From positions 704,501-768,500 of the forward strand of contig JAKZZE010000005.1 of assembly GCA_024220505.1 (NCBI GenBank): a DNA stretch of 64,000 bases, read 5' to 3'. The position numbers were made by a program, and so were the translations under genes. The DNA comes from Rhizopus arrhizus. Its lineage: Eukaryota; Mucoromycota; Mucoromycetes; Mucorales; Rhizopodaceae. Positions 11,005 to 24,480 of the stretch are shown piece after piece. The notes under the pieces were generated by a model, which was not told the DNA's origin, did not search any database, and was given only the letters and a program-made list of their open reading frames with translations. The first letter of the stretch is position 1, and each line of letters starts with the position of its first letter.

Positions 11005-12729
11005 TTTGATGATACTGTTTTGTTCACAAAAATAATAAGATGGAGGTTTCAATAGGACCGAAAATAAACGAATGATTTTATTTAATAATAGATGACCAGA
11101 GCTTATATACTTTTGACAGTGTATATATTAATATGTGTACTATGCGTTTGGTGAGATGCCCTAAAGCATTATGCAGATGGCTGAATGCTATATGCTATTG
11201 TGCAAATCTTGTCATAATTTAATATAAGCACTTGCTCCTCGTTCATCAGTCTATTTTAGTAGATATTCATATATAAGTCTACATTTCCCTATGCTCACGC
11301 CATTAATCTTTAATAATGCTAGATTGCTATACAATGATTATCTTTGGAGCACAACATACTACATAAACTGCAAGTCTAACAGCAGCAATTTTAAAAGCAA
11401 AGAAAGGATTATTATTTGATAATTATATTTATTAAGATATTGTCTTCTTTCAACATATTAGCAGCTACGTTTATTAGACCAATGCTTGTTATAATGGTCG
11501 ATTCTGGTAACAATAGGGCCTCATGAGGTTATATGATATAAGATTAAATCATGAAACGTATCCTACTTTTTATTGTATTTTATGCCTCTTATTGTCGTTA
11601 TTTATTCCATAAGATCATTCTGGATACTTAATAGGATGTTTACATGCTGTAAAAGAGCGTTCATGTTGCTTTTGAAGTGGTAGAAGTTGTTCGGAGATAG
11701 AAGTACAAAGGACAAATACAAAGACTCTTTTTTGGTTATTTTATTAGAAAAAAATATATTGTTGTCAATGCTATGTGGTCGATTTATTTTAATTATTATC
11801 GACTAACGAAATTTAATTGTGAATACTGTTTATAGAGCTTTATCACCTTGACTTTGAATTATTATATCTTGTATTTGGATTCAATTACTGCTTATGCATA
11901 TGGTTTAATAAACAGTATGACCAAGGATTTTAGTAAGATTTTCCATAGTAGCTAAAAGCATTGTACTGGACAAAGGCCAGCTTTAAAGAGAAAATCGAGA
12001 TTAAAAAAGACGATATAAATTATTTTTAATACATCTTACAAGATGTTGTGAAAACATTCTTTTGCTTATAGTTAGCTTTTCTTATACTTTTCCAGTTTAA
12101 GGTAAAGTTCTCAGCACATTGAATCTCTTTTATGCCTGCTCTTAGGCTTACAGTATTTGGTGTTTTTTTAAGCTATATTAAAACTTCTTGCAAGTACACT
12201 TTTTGCTTTGAAAGAAATTGATAAAGATGCAATAAAGTCAAATAACGCTTGCTTGCTGTTACAGTCAATTAGAAGTTAGCGAATATTAGACGCTGTGTTG
12301 TTTTTTGATATATTTCTTTTATCTCATAAAAAGAGTAAAACATAAGTTAGCAACATCATCAGTTTATAGAGTCAAATACCTGGCACTCTTGCTTAATACA
12401 GACATGATTTCTATAAGATGCAGAGATAATTACATCGTAAGAATAGATAAGCTCTTAATCTAGGGAGTACTCGATATGGAATTTCCTATAAAAATGAATA
12501 AAAATAGAAGCGGAATTTACAGTTACACAAAAACAAAACAACTGCTGCATGACTCATTTTCACATCTGCATAAAAAGAATATGTATTTGTGTAACATATA
12601 ATTGAAAGGAAAGTGATATTGTCAAGCTGCAAAGGATTCATGCTAATAGAAAAAGCTTCCTTTAGAAAACTGAGATTCATATTCTCTCATGAATTCATAT
12701 AACGACATGATAAGTGTGTTCATTATGTC
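11005..12729. other. Intergenic, no supported gene
   Basis: AT-rich and frame-poor on both strands. I see no RNA gene or repeat that I can support. The C-terminal part of the Fanzor relic that should lie at 12.1-12.7 kb is not present. Confidence 0.45.
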
Positions 12730-14306
12730 CTAGGCTAGCCGTTTGTCCGCTAGCTGCTGATTAATGAAACTTGAGAGCTTCATTTTTCTAAAGGGTAAGC
12801 AACCACCGGCACGTTGATCTTCTTCTGCAGGGCGATCTTTCTTTAAGTAGTACGCTTTCATGACTGGAGTGACTTTGCCTCTTTCTTGAAGATAATCGAC
12901 AAACCTGTCTTTGTTGACAGTTGAAGATTTGAAATACGACAGGGAAAGCTCGGCTACAATCACTTTGTCTTTCTTCAAGTGGTTTTTGAGCTTCCTGAAT
13001 TTTCTGGATTTAGTTTCGATTGCTTTTTGGTTGCTTGTATATCGGCAAATCATTTTATTTTTAACAGTGCTCTACTCATACATACAGTAAAGCAAGTCTC
13101 GACGGCTAGGATCAATTAATATACATTTGCCAATACCAGCCAACAACGCTTCTTTTCCCAACTTCTTAACGTACTGGAATTCGTCTGCTTCAATAGACTT
13201 TAGCTTTCCGCCACTGCTGCCACCTTTCTTCTTCGTATCGTAGCTTTGCTTTAACACTGACACACCTACGCCATCTGTGCATATCGTACCTCTAAACTTC
13301 ATGGACTTTCTTTCTCCATGTGGTTTCATCGCTTTTGATGTAACATCAAGAACGGCTCCCCATACTACTTCTTTATCCAAGTGGCTGACATGGAATTCCT
13401 CAAGATTTGAGTATTCAAAATATACGTATCAATCGTCATGTACGATGGTATGAAGCCCTTTCTTAATGGGAGGCAATTGAATGGCTTGTTTTGAAGCGCT
13501 TCGCACGTGCTTGATAGTCTATAGTATGCTTTTATGTGTTTGAGAGGGTTAGCTTTGCAGTCGTAATAGATCGAGCCTTTCGCAAATCGATAATCTGTCG
13601 AATATGAGTCTAAAAGATTACGGATTATATCTAAATCATTTGAGGAGAAAAACTCTTTAGGCATATCTTGAATGCTTCTTGACGATATAGCCAGCCTAAT
13701 TTTGCTTATCTGCTTTGCTATTGTCTTTATAGTTGCCGCGATCTCTTTCTCTGTTCCCTCGTTATTCACCTTGCTTTTCAGCGCCTTGATTCTTTCGTTC
13801 TTCTTTAAGAGCAAGTTAAGAAACATTCGAACTTTGTTTCCAAATTGAATCTTGACCCTATTCAGATAAGCAGTGATGATCTTTGTTACTTCATAAGAGG
13901 CTATCTGATTAGCATACTTCCTATTAACTGGCTTGTACGAACAGCACCGAAAGTACTGGTGTCGATAGTTGAGTACTAGCTCTTTGTAAGTTCTTGATTT
14001 TGTCGAAGCTTTCTGTTTGTCTGGCTTGTAGTTATTTAGGAGTGACAAAAAGACTTCTTTAAAAAAGTCAACATTAATGAGATCCTCCAAGGGAAACGCA
14101 AGGCTATTTTCCAGTTCATGAATAAAGATGTACTTCAAAAATGAGAATGTATGTAACACAAAAGTATGAACATTAGTTACAAGCGTCTTGAGTAGAGAAA
14201 TATATTGTGGCTTCCACCCAATACCAGCAATTGAACCTTTAACTGTTATGATCTTTAGAGGCGGTTCCATAAAGAAAAAGAAAAGAAATAGATGAATTGT
14301 CAGCAT
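12730..14306 (-). pseudogene. Fanzor (eukaryotic TnpB-like RNA-guided nuclease family) gene relic, 3' truncated
   Basis: Three minus-strand frames form one ancestral ORF. 14306-13365 carries the long helical N-terminus (VHTFVLHTFSFLKYIFIHEL, ASYEVTKIITAYLNRVKIQFG, then YMTIDTYILNTQ). A frameshift near 13400 leads to HLDKEVVWGAVLDVTSKAMKPHGE, FRGTICTDGVGVSVLKQ and the RuvC-I-like CILIDPSRRDLLYCMYE. A TAG at 13072-13074 interrupts the same frame, which resumes as ICRYTSNQKAIETKSRKF, VIVAELSLSYFKSS and MKLSSFINQQLADKRLA, then stops. Family members continue with a TS..C zinc ribbon and the last catalytic Asp, which are absent here. Fanzors are transposon-borne relatives of TnpB that use an omega RNA guide. 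This copy has a frameshift, a nonsense codon and a lost C-terminus, so it is not functional. Confidence 0.75.
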
Positions 14307-14760
14307 TTTTTATTATTGTCATCGTTTGTACTATCATTGTCTTTTGACAACATACTGTCACTGCTAGAGTGGATTTAGAACAAAGAAACAATTCTACTTA
14401 TAACTTTATACTACATGATATGATGAATAGTAATCAAATAGCCCAGTATTTTATAATATAATGTCTTGATGATTGAATTATAAACTCTGTCCCTCTTAGA
14501 CATTATGAAGAAAGTGCTTATACTGTTGACATTTCAGGTGCAATACTTCAAAGCTAATGATGTGTGCATACAGCCAGTTGCTCAATTACATTGAATTTCA
14601 CAGCAAAAGGTGGCGACAAAAAAAAATCATCTACAAAAAGAACCTGCATTGTCTAATTTGTTTTGCTCACTTGTCTCAAAAAAATTGGCGTTCGTCTCTT
14701 TTATCTTTTAAATTGTCTAATTTATTTTGTTAAATCGTCTCATTTTAGATTGAAATACTG
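14307..14760. other. Spacer between Fanzor relic and LINE end, with short imperfect direct repeat
   Basis: The phrase AATTGTCTAATTTRTTTTG occurs twice (near 14651 and 14711), with neighbouring GTCTC words. No coding potential and no clear transposon end. Confidence 0.35.
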
Positions 14761-15120
14761 TATAAAACAAAGCCATCTGTCGAAGATCGTATGTCTTTTA
14801 TTCTGAATGAGCTCTCTCTCAAAAAGTTTCGATCTTCCAATGAAGCATCTGCTTGGTTTGTTCACTGGCCAGCTGTCTGCACTATCCTGCATGAAGTGGA
14901 TTATCTATTTAATGATCAAATTCCTCCTCCTCTTCTTCCTCTTGATTCTGGTGTCAAACTAGTGAACTGGTTGTCCTCATAGTAGTGCTAGTATTTCAAT
15001 ACTGTTTCTGATTTCTTTAGACTTTATGCTTTTTTCCCCTCTTGTCTCTTGAGAGAATTTTATTACTTTTTATCATTTCATATCTGACCCGGGCAAGTAC
15101 AGTACTATGTGCTCATGGTC
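14761..15120 (+). mobile_element. LINE 3' fragment (RT C-terminus plus tail)
   Basis: The plus frame to 14982 reads VHWPAVCTILHEVDYL and ends VNWLSS, equivalent to the last 65 residues of the LINE ORF at 37.2 kb. The 3' tail ends with CTGACCCGGGCAAGTACAG at about 15083-15103, which is the reverse complement of the tail motif seen at 37126. Heavily 5' truncated, not functional. Confidence 0.7.
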
Positions 15121-15257
15121 ATTCATATTAAAAATTTTATAGTATAAAACAAAGTTAAATTTGAATAAAAAAAATGCCTCCCGCTGTCATTTAATTCAAA
15201 GACTGTGGCTTATTTCACACCTTTCTTTTCTTTTTTTATTAAGTATACATATACCAT

Positions 15258-15930
15258 ATGCCTCCAAAAAAAGCAAGAAAGCCGCTCAATCCTTTACAAA
15301 GAAAGCGTAAGTTCTTTTTATAGTAGAAATTTTTTTCTCCTTTTCTTTACCTTTATTTCTGTAGAATTAAAACGAAAAAAGGAATTGATTCACAAAGCTA
15401 CCGTGAAAAGTCAATATTATAAAGCACTTAAAAAAGACGACGACGATACACCCGATTATGTGAAGGAGGTTAGGAGGGTTTTTTCTAATGCATTGTCGAT
15501 GATCTCATTTTTTTCTTGAATTTAGATCTTTGGTGCACAAGAACGAACAATTGACAAAAATGGGAATGTAGTAGAATTAGAAAAGACAGTAGACGATGAA
15601 GAATTTGATATGGAATCTGAAGAGGAAGAAAGTGAAGAAGAAGACACATCAAAAAACAAGCGTCAAAGGATGATTGATGCAGCAGCTAAACAGCATAAAC
15701 CAAATCCATTTAAAGCAGAAATAGAAGAAAGAGAAAGACGTAAAAAGGAAAGTGAGGAGGAAAAGAAAGCAAGAGCAGAACAATACAAGAAACAAAAGGA
15801 AGAAAGACATACGTACTATAAAGATAGAAGTGACAAGCGTAGAAAAATGCTGGCAAAAACTAAATCGGGTCAACCAAAGATGGCGGCAAGAATGGATGTT
15901 TTATTGGAAAAGATTCAAAAGGAAGCTTGA
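15258..15930 (+). CDS. FYV7: Fyv7/CCDC59-family pre-rRNA processing protein
   Basis: Three exons. MPPKKARKPLNPLQRK (start 15258) splices into LKRKKELIHKATVKSQYYKAL, which splices through VKE/IFGAQERTID to the last exon ending at 15930. The product is small (about 190 residues), highly charged and probably largely helical. An acidic run (ESEEEESEEED) is followed by a Lys/Glu coiled region and the family signature near the C-terminus: KTKSGQPKMAARMDVLLEKIQ. Fyv7 proteins are nucleolar and assist early 18S rRNA maturation. The first exon is too short for ordinary ORF finding but fits by phase. It sits 650 bases upstream of UGP1 in the same orientation with its own 3' region. Confidence 0.85.
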
Positions 15931-16579
15931 TCTGAGAAGAGTAGCACCAACTATTTGTTACACGTACAAGTGCACATATTTTTCTTGGAATAAAAGCTTT
16001 CTGTCTCATAACATCACTAGGTGCTTTCAACTAAGCAATTGAATTATACAAATTAAGAACTTCACTAACAAGATCGCATAAACTTTTATTTTGCTTTGTT
16101 TTCAAAAGAGGAACGCGTTATATGTATAAATAACAAAGATCAATGATGAAACAAAATCTTTGAAAGAAATCCGAAAAAGGGTTCATTATTGTTATTCTCC
16201 CAGTGTATCCCGTTCGTTTTGTATCTTTTTTCCATCACTTTCTTTTGTGTAACAGAAGAGGTTTTGCTTAAATTTCTGGATCCATTTAAATAATGAAATC
16301 ATAGCAAGTTTAGTGTGCCTTTTTCTCGTGAAGAAACATGTCGCAAACGGTAGTTTTATCCTTGTGTACTTCAAATAGAGATTAAGTAAGCAATTAAAAT
16401 AAAAAATATAGATTTATCACTGCAAAAAAAAGAATTGTATGATTTTTATTTATTCTCAAAAGCAAAGGTCGTAGATGACGGACTTTTAATGTTGCTTAGA
16501 CAATATTTTTATAAATAATCACTTTAATCCCTGCTTCTTTTTTCTTTTTCTTTTTATATAAACATCTTTTGTATACACA
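15931..16579. other. Intergenic: FYV7 3' region and UGP1 promoter
   Basis: AT-rich, with pyrimidine runs immediately upstream of the UGP1 ATG (CTTCTTTTTTC-type tracts at about 16530-16560). No further gene seen. Confidence 0.5.
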
Positions 16580-18364
<1,785 letters not shown>

Positions 18365-19527
18365 GTTGCATCTTTGCCTTTTCATTTTATATCTGCATTT
18401 TATTAATAAAAATACTTTTCACTCTGTAATTTTCAACAAAAACTTGTTCAGATTTCTCTGTTCACAATCTCACGAAGGCATTTAAGGAGCTTATTTGTTG
18501 TACCCTTGTACATATTATTCTAAATACGTAAAGAAGAGAATGCACTGGCCATTCCATAAATTCTGAATATCTCATTCATGAATGAAATCAGTAACTGGGA
18601 TCAAAGAGAATGTTAAACTCTTAAAATGCTTTAGATAACCCCTTTTTTCGTTTCTAGTTGATATAATCAAGTAAATTTAACCTACTCTTTTAATTTATGT
18701 GGCTTAAATTTTCATTTTACATGATCAAACTAATCGAGACAAGTAACCTTGAATGCTTGAGCTCAAATTCTCTTCGAAGGCACCGTCCAGCACGTCAAAT
18801 TCTTTTCCTAGCATCAGACATCTTTGAAAAATATCATAGAACCATATCTATCCTTAATCATTAATTCTTTTTGAAACGAGACTTCTTGGTTTTAGGTGTT
18901 ACGATATCAAAATGGTATCTTTTAACTTAACATCATCTTGTATTAAAATTCAATATGATTGAGAAAGTTGTATTTCCATATATTCCTTTAAGGCATGAGA
19001 TATGAATAAACCTAATAATGAAGTATGTATATCCGTTTAGAGGGGATTTTTTAATTAAATTAGCACATTATTAGAATATTCTCATTTAGTTGATTTTTTA
19101 CTATAGCTCACAGTGTTATAAGAACAAATTTCAATCATAGAATAAAGGATAACCTTTTAGTCTTTTTATTCTTGGGTTTATTCATAGTTTTAAATATACT
19201 CGTATTAATAAAGATAAACGCATCAACAATCCTTTTTATGTTATTTCTTGTTGTAATGGGTATCAATAACAAAAACAAGATGAAAAGTAAAAACAGAACG
19301 AATGAAAATCGGTCGTTATCAAACTGCAGTCTATCATTACATGCAAAAGATTAAGATCTCGCATTTTTGAAATTGATTTCAAGGTATTGGTTATGATCGA
19401 GTTTACAAACTATGTAGCCCTCATAGTCCTTACAGTGTTCCACCATCAATTGGACGATTTTTTGTTTAAGAATAACCTTTTGTTTAAGGTCCAATTGAGC
19501 TCATAAAGTTAAAATATACAAATATCC
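18365..19527. other. Intergenic, with one 9-bp inverted repeat
   Basis: The UGP1 3' region is followed by AT-rich DNA without recognisable genes. CAATTGGAC (19447-19455) and GTCCAATTG (19489-19497) form an inverted repeat enclosing two TGTTTAAG words, which could be a small hairpin or a transposon scar. Confidence 0.45.
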
Positions 19528-20385
19528 GCCCGAACCAAGTCGAATGGTTAGGGCGTTAATGCTAAGATAAAATCCCTTTGGGATCAAGAGTAAAAGATGT
19601 AAAAGGGAAAGAATTGGGTGGAGACATCAGAAGAAAATTAGAGGAACTGACTTAGCCATATAAAATGTTTCTGACCATGTGGGTGCTTGATAAGGATCTG
19701 TTTGTCATGGTGCAGCTAGTCTAATTCGTGCAGTATTGAGCATATAATCGGCCATTGCTGTGACCAGGAGAGGGCGACCCCAGAAGGAATCAAAAGACGT
19801 AGCGGGAGCCTATTTATAAGGAATAACAACGTGTCTTTTATAGTTTCGGGCTTAAATAAGCGTCGGTGCATAGTAAGGTAGTCAATAGCATGATTCTTTG
19901 AGAGGAGTTGTGTAGGATGCTTGGGACATGGTCTAGGCTTGCCACTGGGTAGATAGCCTAACCTCCAACCTATACAGCGACTACGTTCTGCATTGGATAC
20001 AGGTAGCCACATGATGGAGTCCATAGACATAGATCGCTGGCAGCTAGAAAGTAACATGGAGTTTCGGTTCTACTGGCATTTATTCAGATTTGTTGCAGGA
20101 AATGCTGTTTAGTATCCTTGAATACGCGAGTATCGAGTTCATCGGTAGTGATTGACACTATCTTCCAAAAGGACATCCTAGACAGAAGATGTCATTGGTG
20201 TTCTCTAGTACGTTGAATATACGGTAGTAGAAGATTGAGCAGCGTATCTTCGGGTAGATATAGGGAGCGAAGAGGAACTGTGCTTGCAGGCAGACCCGTT
20301 CTGATATAGAAGATAGTCTAGATAAGTGAAGCTGTGGACGAAAGCGGAAATGAGTATTTCGATATGGATATTGATACTGAATCAT
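19528..20385 (-). mobile_element. LINE fragment, last ~220 codons of RT ORF plus 3' tail
   Basis: The minus strand reads LHLSRLSSISERVCLQAQFLF near 20310-20250. After a frame break come SMDSIMWLPVSNAERSRCIGWRLGYLPSGKPRPCPKHP, HAIDYLTMHRRL, LLFLINRLPLR and WPIICSILHELD (20057-19716). This includes the Cys/His cluster C-P-K-H...H...H of the LINE C-terminus. The 3' tail has a hairpin at 19528-19554 (GCCC, AACCA paired with TGGTT, GGGC) and a second one, ATCCC TTT GGGAT, near 19570-19582. Frame breaks show that it is dead. Confidence 0.75.
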
Positions 20386-20485
20386 ATCCTCTCGATGACA
20401 TCATCAATTATGATGAAAATTTGGGCTGCAATCCGCCTAAGGAAAAAAGTGGAAGGAAAACTTCACAATAAAAAACGAAGCTTAC

Positions 20486-20757
20486 ATGAGGAGCCTACCA
20501 AAAAAAGATGAAAATGAAGTTCGTTCATACCGGAAACATGGTGATTCTGTTAAAGAGCAACAATTTTTCTTACTTTATAAAAAAGTCGTGGATCCAGGGC
20601 AAGCAGCAAAGCAACTGCGGGTCAATAGGCGTACGGCTTACAACTGGATTAATGGGGAAAAGGTGGGCCGTCCTGCGTTTTTGAACGAAATGCATAAAAA
20701 GTACCTTATTGGCTTTTATGATGACAGCCCATCTGCTTTACTTGACCAAGCAATGTG
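20486..20757 (+). pseudogene. IS630/Tc1-mariner-like transposase, N-terminal half (split gene, part 1)
   Basis: The frame carries a helix-turn-helix type DNA-binding region: VVDPGQAAKQLRVNRRTAYN, then WINGEKVGRPAFLNEMHKKY and LIGFYDDSPSALLDQAM. It then runs straight into retrotransposon sequence at 20757. The expected continuation is found 3.7 kb downstream at 24481 on the same strand, so this is the 5' half of a transposase gene interrupted by insertion. Confidence 0.65.
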
Positions 20758-21411
20758 ATGGCTTCATCCAAGACAGGTTTCAATTTGTATGCTATGGGAT
20801 ATTGCTTATGATTTACAATTTTTCCTTTTTCCGTGGTTAAGTGGATTATGGATTCAGGTACTGTGCAGAATGCATCTTTGGGCATGTTCATATTTTCTGT
20901 AAGTAAAAGCTGAATTTTTTCTATGAACTGGGTTCGTTCATGCTCAGTGCCAGCAGGAGAGTTGTTGGGTTTAACAGTGTCATCAATTGAATCATCAAAG
21001 ATGACTTCATTATCATCCCAATTATGAGCGACTCCAGTGAGAGCAATACCCAAATGACTTAAGATATCAAGTCCAAGAATGACATTACTTTTGTCATCTT
21101 CATTAAAATCCATAATCTCAAATGAATGATGGAATGTCTTTCCATCAGTAATACCAATCCTTTTTACAACATTGTCTTTTCCAGCTAAATTAATAAGACC
21201 AGTTTTATGATAGAATTTAACTTTATTTATTTCAATAAATTTTCTATTTATGACTGATATTTCTGCAGTGCTTTCTTCAAATATCTTCTGCGTTTCTTCA
21301 ATTCTATTATTTCATCATTAATAAAATTCAAAGCACGTTTTGTACTGAATACCCACTCACTTATATCAGTGGATACAGGTACAGCAGTGGCAGTGGTATC
21401 GGCGGATACAG

Positions 21412-21553
21412 TGTCATGTTTTGACATGCCAATAAGATACAGTCTTATTATTCTGGACTAAATCTTTCTTTAATAAAAGCATTCGACTTTAGAACTATTG
21501 TTTGGTCTCGTTAATTCTTCTTTATCCTATTTTTGAATACTTAAAACACTTCA
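21412..21553. mobile_element. Solo LTR-like insertion (142 bp) with 5-bp target duplication
   Basis: Starts TGTCATG and ends CACTTCA (TG...CA on both strands), flanked by identical TACAG at 21407-21411 and 21554-21558. Removing it and one TACAG restores the reading frame of the surrounding gag-pol relic (TTVPV/SADTTATAVPVSTD). It is an internally deleted version of the 335-bp repeat at 31725-32059. Confidence 0.85.
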
Positions 21554-22049
21554 TACAGGTACAGTAGTGGCAGTGGTATCAGTAAATTGAGGCACAGCAG
21601 CAGAATTAATAACACATTTTCCAAAGTTCAGACTCTTATCGTCATATGTGACGAACTCACCATCGCTGACTTTAGCGGGATACACCGTAAAGTGTATACC
21701 GTTTATCGTAATACCTTCATCAGCATAAGTATTATAAAAATACGACGCGCTTTTTTCAGAAGAGAAGTGTAAGAATGCAACGCTAGGAAGAAAGAATGAT
21801 AAGTTAAGCAAATTTTCTTTTCAATTAAAGGATACATACTTTGAGCCTGGTGTTTTACAAACTTCATTCAACATATTTACCTTTAAAAGAACCAAGGATT
21901 CTTTAAGCTCTTTGCACGACATGATTATTGGGACAGGGCTCTTTAGAAGTACTTGCTTGATAGGCTTGTTACAACCACTGCAAACCATTTTTTTTTAAAA
22001 AAAAAGAAAGAAAAGTGTGTCAATTTTCTGTTGACGACTTTCTTCTTAT

Positions 22050-22385
22050 ACCTGGGTATACCTATCAAACCTGGTGGACTACTAGACTATCCTGCTATGA
22101 TCCAACACAATATCAATAAGGCATCTCTCACAATGAACCAACTTGCTGCTATTGGTCTCAATTCTAAAGGTTTTCCACCTTTATTAGCATGTCGTTTTTA
22201 TAGCCAAATGATCCCGTGCTCAATTAGATTATTGTGGTATTTACACATGTAATAAAGTAATAATGTAAATTACTACGAACAATGATCGTCCAAATTGGGA
22301 ATATCGGACATTGTATTATGCCACATCAAATAAAATTGTATCTCGATCCATTCCAGAATATAACAAGTTCTTGGATCAGGATTAA
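22050..22385 (+). mobile_element. LINE RT internal fragment and adjoining coding relic
   Basis: The plus frame 22055-22230 reads LGIPIKPGGLLDYPAMIQHN, MNQLAAIGLNSKGFPPLLA and RFYSQM, which resembles the segment of a LINE polyprotein that precedes the C-terminal region preserved at 19.7 kb. From 22278 a separate frame reads WEYRTLYYATSNKIVSRSIP and ends at a TAA near 22385. Its origin is uncertain, possibly a pol end. The fragments lie between the two gag-exon copies on the opposite strand. Confidence 0.45.
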
Positions 22386-22610
22386 TAATTACTTCTTTAT
22401 AAAAAGTTGTCAAACAATACCAATTCTATAAATGATTTATCATCTAATCATATACTGTGAATACTATTATTTAGACGTGGATAGAAAAGTATAAATACCC
22501 TCATATTTGTAACTTGAATAAAGGACTTATTTTTATATTTATTGATTGACTTGGTACTTTTTTATATTATAAACCCTAAGTATCACAACAGTAGTAGCAT
22601 TGGTATCGGT

Positions 22611-22694
22611 AGATTCAGGCAGAGCGGCAGATTCAGGCAGGGTGGCAGATTCAGGCAGAGCGGCAGATTCAGGCAGAGCGGCAGATTCAGGCAG
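22611..22694. repeat. 18-bp minisatellite, about 4.6 units
   Basis: The unit AGATTCAGGCAGAGCGGC recurs at 22611, 22629, 22647, 22665 and 22683 with few differences. On the minus strand it encodes a PESAAL hexapeptide repeat in the C-terminal part of the second gag-exon copy. The other copy (21554-21988) lacks it. Confidence 0.9.
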
Positions 22695-23399
22695 AATTGT
22701 AGCAGTAGTATCAATAAACTGCGGAACAGCAGCAGAATTAACAACATGTCTTTCAAAATTCAGATTTTTATGGCCCCCATACATAACAAACTCACCATTC
22801 CTGAGTTTAGCAGGATACAACGTAAAGTGTATACCGTTTATGGTAATACCTTCATCAGCATAATTATCAAAGAAAACGGACGCGCTTTTTTCAGATGCAA
22901 AATGTAGGAACGCAGTGCTAGGAAGAAAGAATGATAAGTTAAGCAAATTTTCTTTTCAGTTAAAGGATACATACTTTGAACCTGGTTTCTTGCACACTTC
23001 ATTTACCGTTTTAATTTTTAAAAAAATTAAAGATTCTTTAAGATCTTTACACGACATGGCTATTGGTATAGGGCTCTTTATAAGTACTTGCTTCATTGGT
23101 TTATTGCAACCACTGCAAACCATTTTTTTTTAAAAAAAAGAAAGAAAACTGTATCAATTTTCTGTTGACGACTTTCTTTTATGCCATAATTCAATATCTG
23201 AATTTAAATCATCCTACAACAACAACAAAAATAATAATTGTTAAATCATCTCTTATTCTACTATTCATAACTATTGGACCCAATCCCATAATACACTTTA
23301 TTTGATGCCCACTTCGCATTTGCTGTCGTTCCTAAACTAATCCCAGTTGACTCCACTTCGACTTCCAATGTGATTCATGCTCTCTGATCCACGCTTTAT

Positions 23400-24480
23400 T
23401 TTCCTTATAAGATTTTTCCTCGTCAGGTAATATTTATCACTCAGCTGATCCCACACCAATGGATGTCGATTACCTTGCCAAAGCTAATAATAATTCGTCA
23501 TCACGTAAACCTCAACAATGACAATTACGTGTTTATGATAAACAAGGTAATCCTATTTGTGATTATTGCTAGAAAGCATCGTACTGTGGACCATAACAAA
23601 AAATTCAACAACACAACAAAAACAACGGCCGTATTCAAGAAATGGAATCGTTACTAGAGCCTGAGGAACAGTTAATATCTTCATTCTCTGTAGACATTAG
23701 TCATTTTGCTACTGATCTTTGTAAATTGCCTAGAAGTACTGTCTACATCAATCATAAGCCTACATCACTCTTGTGGGATACCGGTGGAGATATCAATGGC
23801 ATACAATATGAATTATTCACCACAATGAACATTGGCCTGAACAAACAAGAAAGTATTCGATATCGTGATGTCAACAGCAATATCAAGAGTACTTGTGGTA
23901 CAGCTATCATTCCTGTCTTGGGTCAACAAGTTAAAGTTCATGTCATTGAGGGTATTTCTAGCCCATTGATTATTGGTTGAAATACTGTCTGTGATCTCAA
24001 AGGTCACATCAATAGTGAAGATGATAATGTAACCTTAACTTACAACAACAAAACTGTCATCATACCTTTGATTACTGTGGATGAAGCCCGTAATATTCAA
24101 GCAATAAATCTAGCTGAAAACAGACAAACTTTCACTGATTTCGTTTTGGAAAAATTCGATAGTGTCATTGCAAAGAATCCTGATCGGCCTTCTGTCACTC
24201 ATCTCATTGAGTTTACTATTGATACTGGAGATAGTCCACCAATCTATACCAAGCCACGTGTTTTTCATCCAGAGATACAAACACAAATTGATGATAAACT
24301 TGAAGCAGTGGTTGATTCTGGTCTACTTAAGGTTCAACTTTCTTAATGGGGTTCACAAGTACGTCCGGTTGACAAACCTAATGGTTCTATGCGTGTTTGT
24401 GGAAATTATATTGCTGTTAACGCGGTAACAAAACCTATTAAATATCCTTTTCCAAACATGCACTATTTATTACAATCATT
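23400..24480 (+). mobile_element. Second Ty3/gypsy-like fragment: gag end, protease, RT start
   Basis: Plus strand. MDVDYLAKANNNSSSRKPQQ and a zinc-knuckle-like CDYC..A...CGP are followed by a retropepsin domain with an intact active-site motif (SLLWDTGGDINGIQYELF) and SSPLIIG. The polyprotein then continues through an internal TGA to FTIDTGDSPPIYTKPRVFHP, a TAA, then VRPVDKPNGSMRVCGNYIAV and YPFPNMHYLLQSL, where homology ends at about 24480. Two nonsense codons (one probably TGG to TGA) and loss of most of RT make it a relic. It belongs to a different family from the minus-strand element next to it. Confidence 0.75.

Larger units (their letters stand above)
20758..23123 (-). mobile_element. 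Ty3/gypsy-like retrotransposon fragment with duplicated gag exons
   Basis: Minus strand. It reads two tandem copies of an RRM-like gag unit (23123-22539 and 21988-21554), then VPVSADTTATAVPV-type linker, STDISEWVFSTKRALNF, then an aspartic-protease-like domain (INRKFIEINKVKFYHKTG, LINLAGKDNVVKRIG, VILGLDILSHLGIALTG) and the beginning of reverse transcriptase (KQYPIAYKLKPVLDEAIT), ending at 20758. The protease D-T/S-G motif is not present (STAEIS in its place). Everything after the start of RT is missing. The element is interrupted by a solo LTR at 21412-21553. Non-functional. Confidence 0.7.

Noticed and set aside
19528..19600. A tRNA-Ser gene on the plus strand
   Set aside because: Only the D-arm and a variable-arm-like hairpin resemble tRNA. 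No acceptor pairing or T arm is present, and the position matches the LINE 3' tail.
22611..22694. CRISPR-like array
   Set aside because: The 18-bp units are contiguous with no spacers and encode a peptide repeat. The genome is eukaryotic.
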